Positions 51,565 through 60,212 of a stretch of DNA of 64,000 nucleotides are shown in pieces. Both the position numbers and the translations under genes were made by a program. A model generated the notes under the pieces. It did not search any database. It worked only from the letters and a program-made list of their open reading frames with translations, and was not told where the DNA came from. Origin of the DNA: Anderseniella sp964390445. Its GTDB lineage: Bacteria; Pseudomonadota; Alphaproteobacteria; Rhizobiales; Aestuariivirgaceae. Each line of letters starts with the position of its first letter. Position 1 is the first letter of the stretch. The stretch spans positions 1 through 64,000 of the forward strand of contig CAYMJJ010000005.1 in NCBI GenBank assembly GCA_964390445.1. The letters are read 5' to 3'.

Positions 51565-53027
51565 CGACCGGGACCGTTCTCGTTGCCGACGACGATGCAG
51601 CCATTCGCACCGTTGTTACCCAGGCGCTGACCCGTGCAGGCTATGCCGTGCGCGCGGCCAGCAACGCGGCCTCGCTGTGGCGCTGGGTTGCCGAAGGCGA
51701 GGGCGACGTGGTCCTGACCGACGTGGTGCTGCCTGATGAAAGCGGTTTCGACGTGCTGCCGCGCATCCGCGCCAAGCGGCCGCGCCTGCCGGTGATTGTC
51801 ATGAGCGCCCGCAACACCATCATGACCGCCATCACTGCCAGCGAGCGCGGTGCCTATGATTACCTGCCCAAGCCGTTCGACCTGTCGACACTGGTCGCCA
51901 CGGTGGGCCAGGCGCTGGAGGATTCGCGCAAGAGCGAGGCCGCACTGGTCCGGCGGCAACCGGCGGAAGAGGCCGAATCTTTGCCGATCGTTGGACGCTC
52001 CAGCGTCATGCAGAACATCTACCGTATCGTTGCGCGGATGACGCAGACCGACCTGACGGTGATGATCCAGGGCGAATCCGGCACCGGCAAGGAACTGGTG
52101 GCGCGCGCGCTGCATGATTTTTCGAGCCGCAAGGGCTCGCAATTTGTAGCCATGAACATGGCGGCGATCCCGCGTGAACTGATCGAGTCAGAACTGTTCG
52201 GCCACGAAAAGGGGGCCTTTACCGGTGCCGTATCGCGCTACGTCGGCCGTTTCGAGCAGGCCCATGGCGGCACGCTTTTCCTCGACGAAATCGGCGATAT
52301 GCCGATGGAAGCCCAGACCCGACTGCTGCGGGTGCTGCAGGAGGGCGAGTATACGTCGGTCGGCGGCGTGCGGCCGATCAAGACCAACGTGCGCATCATT
52401 GCTGCTACTCACCGCGATCTGCAGCAACTCATCAGCCAGGGGCTGTTCCGCGAGGACCTGTTCTTCCGGCTCAACGTGGTGCCGATCCGGCTGCCGGCCC
52501 TGCGCGAGCGCTCTGATGACATCCCGGACCTCGTCAATCACTTCCTCGGTGAATGCGAGCGCCAGGGCCTACAGCCAAAGACCTTCACCGCCGGCGCGCT
52601 GGATGCCATGCGCAAGGCACGCTGGCCCGGCAACGTGCGCGAACTGGAGAACTTCATATCGCGCTTGTGCGCCATCCACATCGGCGATGAAATCACGGCG
52701 CAAGTGATCGAGCAGGAGTTCGCCAGCCAGAACGCGCCTGTCTCCACCACGTCGTCTTCTTCTGCAGCAAGCTTGTCCGAATTCGTGGAAAACCACCTCA
52801 ACCGGTATTTTGGCGGGTTCCAGCCGGGATTGCCGCCGGAAGGGCTGTACCACCGGATCATCCAACAGGTGGAAGCGCCGCTCATCACTGCCACGCTGGC
52901 CGCGACCAGTGGCAACCAGATCAAGGCGGCGCAGTTGCTGGGCATAAATCGGAACACGCTGCGCACCCGCATCCGGGAGCTCGGATTGAGCGTGGTCCGC
53001 TCGCCTGGAACCCGCAAGATCGACTGA
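51561..53027 (+). CDS. ntrC: Nitrogen regulation response regulator NtrC
   Basis: NtrC is the sigma54-dependent activator partner of NtrB. The receiver domain (residues 1-120) has the phospho-Asp in VLTDVVLPDESG and the KPF Lys. The AAA+ domain has Walker A GESGTGKE near 170, the GAFTGA loop near 217 needed for sigma54 contact, and Walker B GGTLFLDEIGDMP. The C-terminal Fis-type helix-turn-helix reads NQIKAAQLLGINRNTLRTRIRELGL. The length of 488 is typical. It would switch on nitrogen-assimilation genes such as glnA and amtB. Confidence 0.98.
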   Translation: MTTGTVLVADDDAAIRTVVTQALTRAGYAVRAASNAASLWRWVAEGEGDVVLTDVVLPDESGFDVLPRIRAKRPRLPVIVMSARNTIMTAITASERGAYDYLPKPFDLSTLVATVGQALEDSRKSEAALVRRQPAEEAESLPIVGRSSVMQNIYRIVARMTQTDLTVMIQGESGTGKELVARALHDFSSRKGSQFVAMNMAAIPRELIESELFGHEKGAFTGAVSRYVGRFEQAHGGTLFLDEIGDMPMEAQTRLLRVLQEGEYTSVGGVRPIKTNVRIIAATHRDLQQLISQGLFREDLFFRLNVVPIRLPALRERSDDIPDLVNHFLGECERQGLQPKTFTAGALDAMRKARWPGNVRELENFISRLCAIHIGDEITAQVIEQEFASQNAPVSTTSSSSAASLSEFVENHLNRYFGGFQPGLPPEGLYHRIIQQVEAPLITATLAATSGNQIKAAQLLGINRNTLRTRIRELGLSVVRSPGTRKID

Positions 53028-53061
53028 AGCAGGGGGCCTTGGCCGCTTGTTCAGCTTGACG

Positions 53062-53113
53062 TGTGGCACCCAACTGTCACATATCTGCCACATTGGTGTT
53101 GCGAATTGGCAAC
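53062..53113. promoter_or_regulatory. Repeated TG(T/C)CACA sites upstream of ntrY
   Basis: TGTGGCA (53062-53068) and TGCCACA (53086-53092) are a perfect inverted repeat, N17 apart. TGTCACA (53075-53081) and TGCCACA are direct repeats 11 bases apart, one DNA turn. A second dyad GTTGC-GAATTG-GCAAC lies at 53098-53113. All are inside the 140-base ntrC-ntrY gap, so they are candidate operator sites. I found no sigma54 promoter there: the TGGCAC is not followed by GC at the required place. Confidence 0.45.
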
Positions 53114-53167
53114 AGTCAATGCGGGGGTACTTCGACAGTTGTGATCGTCAAGGCGCGCTGACATTCC

Positions 53168-55474
53168 ATGGATGCGATTACCGAAAAATCAGGCGCTGCG
53201 CCTTCTTCAGGCCAGTCCAAGGGTGCAGAGACCTTTATCCTCAACAAGTGGGTGAACTGGGCCGGCCTCGTGCTGGTCATGCTGACGCTCTGTTGCGGTC
53301 TGGGCACCTACCTGTACCTGACGGGCCTGCTGCCGATGGAACCGGATGCCAGGCATGCCCAGATCCTGCTGATCTGCAACGGCGTGCTGCTGGCGCTGAT
53401 GTTCTTCCTGATCGGATGGCAAGCCGTCAAGCTGGCTGTCGCGCGCCTGAACAAGGTGGCAGGCTCCGGTCTTCACATCCGCATCGTCACGCTGCTGTCT
53501 GTGTTTGCGGTTCTGCCAGCCATCATCGTGGCGGTATTTGCCACCGTGACCCTCAGCAGGGGGCTGGATACATGGCTTTCCACGCGTACCGAAGCCATCG
53601 TTGAATCGGCGGAGGCTGTCGCCGAGGCCTACATGAACGAAAACCTCGATACCGCGCGCAGCGACGCCGCATTTATTGCCAACGAACTGAACCAGCGCGC
53701 TGACGAGTTCAACACTGACCGTGAGCAAATCATCAAGCGCGTTGCCACTTATGGCGCGGTACGTGGCCTTTCGGGCGTATTCGTGATGAACCCGGGCAAC
53801 AAGGAAGTCCTGATTTCGGCCACGGCGAACAAGATGGTGCGGTTTCGCGCGCCTCCGCCCGAAGACATCGCCCAGGCAACGACCGGCGAAATGGTCGTAC
53901 GACCACCCGAGCGCGGCGGCAACGTTATCCGTGCGCTGATCCGGCTGGAGAAGCTTGAAGGCAACTATCTCTATGTCTACCGGCTGGTGAACCCCGAGGT
54001 CATCGGGCAGCTTGAGAAGGCCCGCAGCCAACGCCAGCAGTTTGCCGAGCTGATGGCCCAGCGCTCAGCGCTTCAGCTTAACTTTGCAGCCCTTTTTGCA
54101 GGCCTTGCACTGATCTTCCTGCTGTCGGCGATCTGGCTTGGGCTGCTGTTCTCCAACCGGCTGGTGGAGCCCATCGTGGGGCTGGTTTCAGCAGCGCGCC
54201 GGGTCAGTTCCGGCGAACTCGACACGAAGGTTTCCACGGTTCGTTCTACAGGCGACCTCGCGACTCTTGGCCGGACCTTCAACCAGATGACGGACCGGCT
54301 GAAGACACAGCGCGAAGAGCTTGTAAGCGCAAATGACCAGCTTGATGAGCGCCGCCGGTTCATGGAAGCGGTGCTGCGCGGCGTCAGTGCGGGGGTTCTG
54401 GGCCTTGATCGCGAGGGTACTATCACCTTGTCCAACAAGTCTGCGCTGGAGTTCCTGGCGGTGGAGGAATCCGATGTCATCGGCAAGCCGGTCTCGGAAG
54501 TGTTCGGGCAGGTCGTACCAACCTTCGAGAAGGCGAAACACCGCCCCGACGGGTACGCCGATGATACGGTAACACGCCGTGTTGGCGACCAGGATCGCAG
54601 CTTTGTCATCAGCGTGACCACCGAGCAGAGCGAAGCCGGGGTGGATGGTTACGTGCTGACGTTTGACGACACCACCGAACTGGTGTCGGCGCAGCGCACC
54701 TCCGCCTGGGCAGACATCGCGCGGCGCATCGCCCACGAAATCAAGAACCCGCTGACCCCCATCCAGTTGTCGGCAGAACGGTTGCGCCGCAAGTACGCCG
54801 ACCAGATCACCGGCGACCGCAAGGTATTCGACCAGTGCACCGAAACCATTGTCCGCCAGGTCGGCGATATCGGCCGCATGGTCGATGAGTTCTCATCGTT
54901 CGCGCGGATGCCGAGCGCGCAGCTTGAGCCGAACGACCTGGTGTCGCTGGTTCGTGAGGCGCTGGTGCTGCAAAAGGCCAGTGACGAGAACCTCAAGTTC
55001 GAGACCGTTGTTCCGGATCATCCGCTGGTGTTGAACGTCGACAGGCGGCTGGTCAACCAGGCCATGACCAACCTGGTCAAGAATGCGCGCGAATCCATCG
55101 ATACCCGTTTGCAGGCCAGCCCGGACGAGCCGGGCGTCATCCGCATCGAGGTGGACCCAGGCAATGACGGCAAGGTGATCGTCCGGGTGATGGACAACGG
55201 CATTGGACTGCCGCAGGAAAACCGCTCGCGGCTGACCGAGCCCTACATGACAACCCGGGAAAAGGGCACCGGGCTTGGCCTGGCGATTGTAACCCGCATC
55301 ATGGAGGAACATGGCGGGCGGTTGACCCTCAGCGACGCGCCACGCGATTTCCATGGCGGGCGAGGGGCATGCGTCAGTCTGGAGTTTCCAGTGGACGATC
55401 TGCCGGCAGTTGCAGACGGCGCACAGGGGGGTGCGGATCAACAAGAACAACGGACACAGGAAAGAGTGCACTGA
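53168..55474 (+). CDS. ntrY: Nitrogen/redox sensor kinase NtrY
   Basis: NtrY is the membrane-bound sensor kinase of the NtrYX pair, linked to nitrogen, nitrate and oxygen/redox responses in alphaproteobacteria. Of 768 residues, the N-terminal half has three hydrophobic helices (residues 28-50, 62-82, 98-128), a periplasmic loop, a fourth helix near 310 (FAALFAGLALIFLLSAIWLGLLF), then HAMP, PAS (LDERRRFMEAVLRGVSAGVLGLDREG), HisKA with the phospho-accepting His in DIARRIAHEIKNPLTP, and HATPase (DNGIGLPQE; KGTGLGLAIV). The stop TGA overlaps the ATG of ntrX by one base. Confidence 0.97.
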   Translation: MDAITEKSGAAPSSGQSKGAETFILNKWVNWAGLVLVMLTLCCGLGTYLYLTGLLPMEPDARHAQILLICNGVLLALMFFLIGWQAVKLAVARLNKVAGSGLHIRIVTLLSVFAVLPAIIVAVFATVTLSRGLDTWLSTRTEAIVESAEAVAEAYMNENLDTARSDAAFIANELNQRADEFNTDREQIIKRVATYGAVRGLSGVFVMNPGNKEVLISATANKMVRFRAPPPEDIAQATTGEMVVRPPERGGNVIRALIRLEKLEGNYLYVYRLVNPEVIGQLEKARSQRQQFAELMAQRSALQLNFAALFAGLALIFLLSAIWLGLLFSNRLVEPIVGLVSAARRVSSGELDTKVSTVRSTGDLATLGRTFNQMTDRLKTQREELVSANDQLDERRRFMEAVLRGVSAGVLGLDREGTITLSNKSALEFLAVEESDVIGKPVSEVFGQVVPTFEKAKHRPDGYADDTVTRRVGDQDRSFVISVTTEQSEAGVDGYVLTFDDTTELVSAQRTSAWADIARRIAHEIKNPLTPIQLSAERLRRKYADQITGDRKVFDQCTETIVRQVGDIGRMVDEFSSFARMPSAQLEPNDLVSLVREALVLQKASDENLKFETVVPDHPLVLNVDRRLVNQAMTNLVKNARESIDTRLQASPDEPGVIRIEVDPGNDGKVIVRVMDNGIGLPQENRSRLTEPYMTTREKGTGLGLAIVTRIMEEHGGRLTLSDAPRDFHGGRGACVSLEFPVDDLPAVADGAQGGADQQEQRTQERVH

Positions 55475-56883
55475 TGGCAGCTGACATTCTCATCATCGAC
55501 GATGAACGTGACATTCGCGAGCTGATTGGCGGCATTCTCGAGGACGAGGGCTACGAAGCGCGCCTCGCCGGCAACAGCGACGCAGCGCTTGCCGCCGTGG
55601 CCGAGCGGCGCCCGTCGATGGTTGTGCTCGACATCTGGCTGCAGGGCTCAAAGCTCGACGGCCTTGACCTGTTGCTGGAACTCAGGAAGGCACACGAAGA
55701 CCTGCCCGTGGTCATCATTTCCGGGCACGGCAACATCGAGACGGCGGTATCGGCCATAAAGCGCGGGGCTTACGAGTACATCGAAAAGCCGTTCAACGCC
55801 GACAAGCTGGTTCACGTCGTGGGGCGGGCGCTGGAAACCTCGCGGCTGAAACGGGAAAACCAGCAACTGCGCAGCCTGTCGGGCGAGAACTCCGAGATGA
55901 TCGGCACGTCCGCAACGATGAAGCAACTCGTGATGTCGTTGAAACGGGTCGCACCAAGTAATGGCCGGGTGATGCTGATGGGGCCGATGGGGGCCGGCAA
56001 GGAACTGGCCGCCCGCTCGCTGCATGTCTGGTCGACACGATCCGATGCACCGTTCGTGGTGCTGCCTGCCGCCACCATGATGCCCGAGCGCATGGAAGAG
56101 GAACTGTTCGGCGTGGAAGACAGCACCGGCCGCCCGACGCGGGTGGGCAAGCTGGAGGAAGCGCACGGCGGTACATTGTACCTTGATGAAGTGGCCGACA
56201 TGCCGATGGAAACCCAGAGCAAGGTGCTGCGGGTGCTGGTCGACCAGACCTTCGTGCGCGTGGGTGGGGCCAAGCCGGTCAGGGTGGATGTGCGCATCGT
56301 GTCGTCCACCGCCCGCGATCTCAACGCGCTGATCAAGGCGGAAGCGTTTCGCGAGGACCTGTTTCACCGCCTGGCTGTGGTGCCTATCGTGCTGCCGTCG
56401 CTGCATGAGCGGCGCGAGGACATTCCTGATCTTGTGAAGCATTTCTGCGGGCTGTACTCGGCGCAGTCGGGCCATCCTGCGCGCCAGTTTGCCGATGATG
56501 CACTGGCCGCGATCCAGACAATGGACTGGTCCGGCAACGTGCGGCAGTTGAAGAACTCGGTGGAGCGGTTGCTGATCATGTCGGGCGGCGATGCAGACCA
56601 GCCGATCAGTGCATCAATGCTGCCGGCTGACCTGACCGGGACAGGACAAGGCGGTGCCGGCACAGGCATGGAAGCGCTGATGAGCCTGCCGCTGCGCGAG
56701 GCGCGCGAGGCGTTTGAAGCGGACTACCTGCGCTCGCAGCTCAGCCGCTTCGGCGGCAACATCTCCCGCACGGCAACATTTGTCGGCATGGAACGGTCGG
56801 CCTTGCACCGCAAGATGCGGGCACTCGATATCGGCATTGCCGACAGGCACGACGCCGAGCCCGGCCAGGCAGCTGCCGGATGA
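55474..56883 (+). CDS. ntrX: Response regulator NtrX (no GAFTGA motif)
   Basis: NtrX is the response regulator of NtrY. The receiver domain is at residues 1-120 with the phospho-Asp in VVLDIWLQGS and the KPF Lys. The AAA+ domain has Walker A GPMGAGKE and Walker B GGTLYLDEVADMP, but the sigma54-contact motif GAFTGA is absent: after EELFGVED the sequence reads STGRPTRVGKLEEAHGG. The C-terminal helix-turn-helix contains NISRTATFVGMERSALHRKMRAL. Loss of GAFTGA is known for several alphaproteobacterial NtrX proteins, which are thought to work with sigma70 RNA polymerase. I start it at ATG 55474, 469 residues. Confidence 0.97.
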   Translation: MAADILIIDDERDIRELIGGILEDEGYEARLAGNSDAALAAVAERRPSMVVLDIWLQGSKLDGLDLLLELRKAHEDLPVVIISGHGNIETAVSAIKRGAYEYIEKPFNADKLVHVVGRALETSRLKRENQQLRSLSGENSEMIGTSATMKQLVMSLKRVAPSNGRVMLMGPMGAGKELAARSLHVWSTRSDAPFVVLPAATMMPERMEEELFGVEDSTGRPTRVGKLEEAHGGTLYLDEVADMPMETQSKVLRVLVDQTFVRVGGAKPVRVDVRIVSSTARDLNALIKAEAFREDLFHRLAVVPIVLPSLHERREDIPDLVKHFCGLYSAQSGHPARQFADDALAAIQTMDWSGNVRQLKNSVERLLIMSGGDADQPISASMLPADLTGTGQGGAGTGMEALMSLPLREAREAFEADYLRSQLSRFGGNISRTATFVGMERSALHRKMRALDIGIADRHDAEPGQAAAG

Positions 56884-56996
56884 GCGCAACCCGCCAGCCT
56901 TGGCAACGACAATCGGTGGCTTGTTTTTGAAGCCGGCTTGGAGCATTGTCCGCGCCTCAGTGACAGGGCCAATAAACGAGGCGATGGTCTAGCCCG

Positions 56997-58373
56997 ATGA
57001 AAATCATTATATGCGGGGCAGGGCAGGTCGGCCGGGGTATCGCCGAACGTCTGGTCGTAGAGAATCATGACGTCACCGTCATCGACATTTCCAGCGAACT
57101 GGTCGAGGCCATTTCTTCCAATAGCGATGTGCGCGGCATTGTCGGGCATGGTTCGCACCCCGATGTGCTGAACGACGCCGGCGCTTCCGAGGCGGACATG
57201 ATCATTGCGGTCACGTTCGTGGACGAGGTGAACATGATGGCCTGCGAGGTAGCCAAGGCGCTTTTCAACATTCCCACCCGCGTGGCGCGCGTGCGCGACC
57301 AGTCCTACCTGATGCCGCAATATGCCAGCCTGTTCACCCGTGAAAACACCGCCGTTGACGTGGTGATTTCGCCGGAGATTGCCGTGGGCGAGATGGTGTT
57401 GCGCCGCCTGGCCCTGCCTGGCGCCTTTGAAGCAATCTACTTCGTCGACGAAAAGGTGCTGACCCTCGGCATCAAGCTCGAAGACGACTGTCCGGTGGTC
57501 AACACCTCGTTGTCGCAGTTGTCAGGACTGTTTCCGGACCTGCGGGCCGTCGTGGTTGGCATCGTGCGCGACGGCAAGCTGTTCGTGCCGCACTCCGAGG
57601 ACCAGATGCTGCCCGGTGACCGGGTCTACGTGGTGGCGGACCAAACCCAGGCCACTCGCGTGCTGGCGCTGTTCGGACACGAGGAACGACCCGCCCGGCG
57701 CGTGCTGATAGGCGGGGGTGGCACCATCGGTGCCTACGTGGCGCGCAAGCTTGAAGAGCGCGAAACGCATGTCACCGTTACCATTATCGAAAGCGACCTT
57801 GCCCGCGCTGAACAGGTGGCGGACAAGCTCGACACTGTCATCGTACTGCACGGATCAGCGCTCGATTCCAGCCTGCTGGAAGAAGCCGAGATCAGCAGGA
57901 CAGAGACCTACCTTGCGCTGACCAACGACGACAAGGTCAACGTGCTGTCCGCGATGCTGGCCAAGCAGCACGGTGCCCGCAATTCTGCCTGCCTTGTGAC
58001 CAACCTCGATGCACGTCCACTTGTTTCGCCGCTTGGCATCGATGCCTACATTGACCCTCGCTCGGTGACCGTGTCATCGGTCCTGCAGCACGTGCGCCGC
58101 GGTCGCATCCGTGGCGTGCACGGCGTCGAGGGCGGGGAGGGCGAAGTGGTAGAGGCGGAAGCCCTCGAAACTTCACCGATGATCGGCAAGCCCCTACGCG
58201 ACGCTGATCTGCCTGATGGCTTGCGCATCGGTGCGGTGGTGCGTGATAACGAGGTAATCATCCCAACGGGCGATACCGAAATCCGTGCCAACGACCGGGT
58301 GGTCATGTTTGCCATGCGCGACAAGATCGAGACGATCCAGCACTTGTTCCGCGTCAGCATCGAGTATTTCTAA
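56997..58373 (+). CDS. trkA: Trk potassium uptake regulatory subunit TrkA
   Basis: TrkA is the cytoplasmic NAD(H)-binding gating subunit of the Trk potassium importer. Two RCK-N domains are seen: MKIIICGAGQVGRGIAERL with the GxGxxG loop at residues 7-12, and RRVLIGGGGTIGAYVARKLE near 233. Each is followed by an RCK-C domain, as in full-length 458-residue TrkA proteins. It sits between ntrX and hfq, the usual order in Rhizobiales and Rhodobacterales. No trkH or trkG membrane subunit gene is in the window. Confidence 0.97.
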   Translation: MKIIICGAGQVGRGIAERLVVENHDVTVIDISSELVEAISSNSDVRGIVGHGSHPDVLNDAGASEADMIIAVTFVDEVNMMACEVAKALFNIPTRVARVRDQSYLMPQYASLFTRENTAVDVVISPEIAVGEMVLRRLALPGAFEAIYFVDEKVLTLGIKLEDDCPVVNTSLSQLSGLFPDLRAVVVGIVRDGKLFVPHSEDQMLPGDRVYVVADQTQATRVLALFGHEERPARRVLIGGGGTIGAYVARKLEERETHVTVTIIESDLARAEQVADKLDTVIVLHGSALDSSLLEEAEISRTETYLALTNDDKVNVLSAMLAKQHGARNSACLVTNLDARPLVSPLGIDAYIDPRSVTVSSVLQHVRRGRIRGVHGVEGGEGEVVEAEALETSPMIGKPLRDADLPDGLRIGAVVRDNEVIIPTGDTEIRANDRVVMFAMRDKIETIQHLFRVSIEYF

Positions 58374-58418
58374 GCTTCCCTTGTGCCAAAATTGCTGGTG
58401 GCATGAGGCTTGAGCTTT

Positions 58419-58444
58419 CACTATAGTGGCCAGGGACAGGCCAC
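58419..58444. promoter_or_regulatory. Overlapping palindromes in the hfq leader
   Basis: CACTATAGTG (58419-58428) is a perfect 10-base palindrome, and GTGGCC-N7-GGCCAC (58426-58444) is a perfect 6-bp inverted repeat that overlaps it. They lie 75-100 bases before hfq, where its promoter and leader are expected. The second may form a leader hairpin. No sigma54 promoter is convincing. Confidence 0.4.
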
Positions 58445-58518
58445 AGATCCGTGCCGCGTGGAAAACCGTGCAAATGGTGCATCCGTGGCGGTGCAACCCA
58501 AAAAGAAGAGAGGCCTCA

Positions 58519-58764
58519 ATGGCACAAGAAAAGGCGCAAAACCTTCAGGATACCTTCCTCAACACGGTTCGTCGCAACAAGGTTTCAGTCACGGTGTTTC
58601 TGGTAAACGGCGTGAAACTGCAGGGTGTCATCACCTGGTTCGACAATTTCTGCGTGCTGTTGCGGCGCGATGGCATGTCACAGCTTGTCTACAAGCACGC
58701 GATTTCCACCATAATGCCGGCCCAGCAGATTTCACTGTACGACGAAGAAGGCGATGGCAATTGA
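58519..58764 (+). CDS. hfq: RNA chaperone Hfq
   Basis: Hfq is the Sm-like hexameric RNA chaperone that pairs small RNAs with mRNAs. The 81-residue protein shows the Sm1 region LQDTFLNTVRRNKVSVTVFLVNGVKLQGVITWFDNFCVLL and the Sm2 motif YKHAISTIMPAQ. ATG 58519 (MAQEKAQNLQDTFLN) follows AGAGAGG; longer upstream reading frames are not family-like. It stands between trkA and hflX, the conserved alphaproteobacterial order. The short C-terminal tail (SLYDEEGDGN) is usual for this class, unlike the long tail of enterics. Confidence 0.97.
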   Translation: MAQEKAQNLQDTFLNTVRRNKVSVTVFLVNGVKLQGVITWFDNFCVLLRRDGMSQLVYKHAISTIMPAQQISLYDEEGDGN

Positions 58765-58856
58765 GTGCCACGCGCTCTTTCAACCTGAAAGCAAACTTTT
58801 CCGCTGCCCGCGCGTTGATGTACTTGCTGGGTCAAGTTGCGAGGTAGCGGGCAGCC

Positions 58857-60212
58857 ATGTCCGATCATGAAAACGGCAGTGGCGTAGAGTTCCAGATCGA
58901 GGGGCCGGAACTTACCCGGGCGCTGGTGCTGCATCCCGACGTCAGGACACGCGGCCCCAAGGGTGGCTGGCGCGATGCCCAGGCCAAGCTTGATGAAGCG
59001 GTCGGGTTGGCGCTCGCGATTGATCTCGACATCGCAGCCGCCATCATCGTGCCGCTGTCCGGCATCCAGCCGGCGGCCTATTTCGGCACCGGCAAGGTTG
59101 CGCAACTTGGCGAACAGATCGAGGAAGCCGAAGCAGATCTGGTCATCCTCAATGGACAACTGAGCCCGGCGCAACAGCGCAACCTGGAGCGTGCCTGGAA
59201 GGTCAAGGTGCTGGATCGTACCGGTTTGATCCTGGAGATTTTCGGTCGACGTGCCGAGACCCGCGAAGGCAGCCTGCAGGTTGAACTGGCCCATCTCAAC
59301 TATCAGAAAAGCCGTCTCGTACGATCGTGGACCCACCTTGAGCGCCAGCGCGGCGGGGCAGGGTTCATGGGTGGTCCGGGCGAAACCCAGATCGAAGCTG
59401 ACCGCCGCATCATTCAGGACAAGATCAACCGGCTGAAGAAACAGCTTGAACAGGTGGTGCGCACACGCACCCTTCACCGGCAGAGCAGGACGAAGGTGCC
59501 TTACCCGGTGGTGGCGCTGGTGGGATATACCAACGCCGGCAAGTCCACCCTGTTCAACCGTCTGACCGATGCCGACGTGATGGCCAAGGACTTGCTGTTT
59601 GCCACGCTGGATCCGACCATGCGCCAGCTTGAACTGCCGCGCGGACGTCGCATCATCCTGTCCGATACCGTGGGCTTCATTTCCGACCTGCCGACTACAC
59701 TGGTGGCAGCATTCCGCGCCACGCTGGAAGAAGTGCTGGCGGCAGACGTGATCCTGCACGTGCGCGACATTGCGCACCCGGAAACCGAAGAGCAGGCGGA
59801 AGACGTGATGTCCGTGCTCAAGGATCTCGGCGTCGACAAGGAAGCGCGCGAGGCCATGATCGAGGTCTGGAACAAGATCGACCTGCTGGACGAAGACCAT
59901 CGTGCCACCCTGATAGGAAACGTCTCCGGATCGTCGCGAGTGGTGCCGGTCTCAGCCGTTACCGGAGAGGGTGTGGACAAGCTGCTGGTTCGGATAGAAG
60001 AAGCACTGGCCGAACATCAGCCGGTCTATCGCATCGAACTTGCGCCCGGCGAAGGAGCAAAACTCGCCTGGGTGTATGGTCATGCGGAAGTGCTCGACCG
60101 CAAGGATCACGAAAGCGGGCAGATCGCACTGACGGCACGGTTTGATGCCCGCAATGCAGGCGTCGCGGTGAAACAGCTTGGCGAACGCCTCAAGCCGGTC
60201 AGGACAGGCTGA
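58857..60212 (+). CDS. hflX: Ribosome-associated GTPase HflX
   Basis: HflX is a GTPase that splits stalled or heat-damaged ribosomes. The N-terminal domain has GTGKVAQL and ILNGQLSPAQQRNLERAWKVKVLDRTGLILEIFG, and the G domain has GYTNAGKSTLFNRLTDA (P-loop), SDTVGFISDLP (G3) and NKID (G4). The glycine-rich GGAGFMGGPGETQIEADRR motif is characteristic. The length is 451. It follows hfq by 92 bases. Its TGA stop and that of the convergent mazG abut in the palindrome TGATCA (60210-60215). Confidence 0.97.
   Translation: MSDHENGSGVEFQIEGPELTRALVLHPDVRTRGPKGGWRDAQAKLDEAVGLALAIDLDIAAAIIVPLSGIQPAAYFGTGKVAQLGEQIEEAEADLVILNGQLSPAQQRNLERAWKVKVLDRTGLILEIFGRRAETREGSLQVELAHLNYQKSRLVRSWTHLERQRGGAGFMGGPGETQIEADRRIIQDKINRLKKQLEQVVRTRTLHRQSRTKVPYPVVALVGYTNAGKSTLFNRLTDADVMAKDLLFATLDPTMRQLELPRGRRIILSDTVGFISDLPTTLVAAFRATLEEVLAADVILHVRDIAHPETEEQAEDVMSVLKDLGVDKEAREAMIEVWNKIDLLDEDHRATLIGNVSGSSRVVPVSAVTGEGVDKLLVRIEEALAEHQPVYRIELAPGEGAKLAWVYGHAEVLDRKDHESGQIALTARFDARNAGVAVKQLGERLKPVRTG

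Noticed and set aside
53061..53113. A sigma54 promoter before ntrY (and a similar hint TGGCATGAGGCTTGA before hfq)
   Set aside because: The GG and GC elements at the required 10-base spacing are not both present; the hfq candidate has GA instead of GC.
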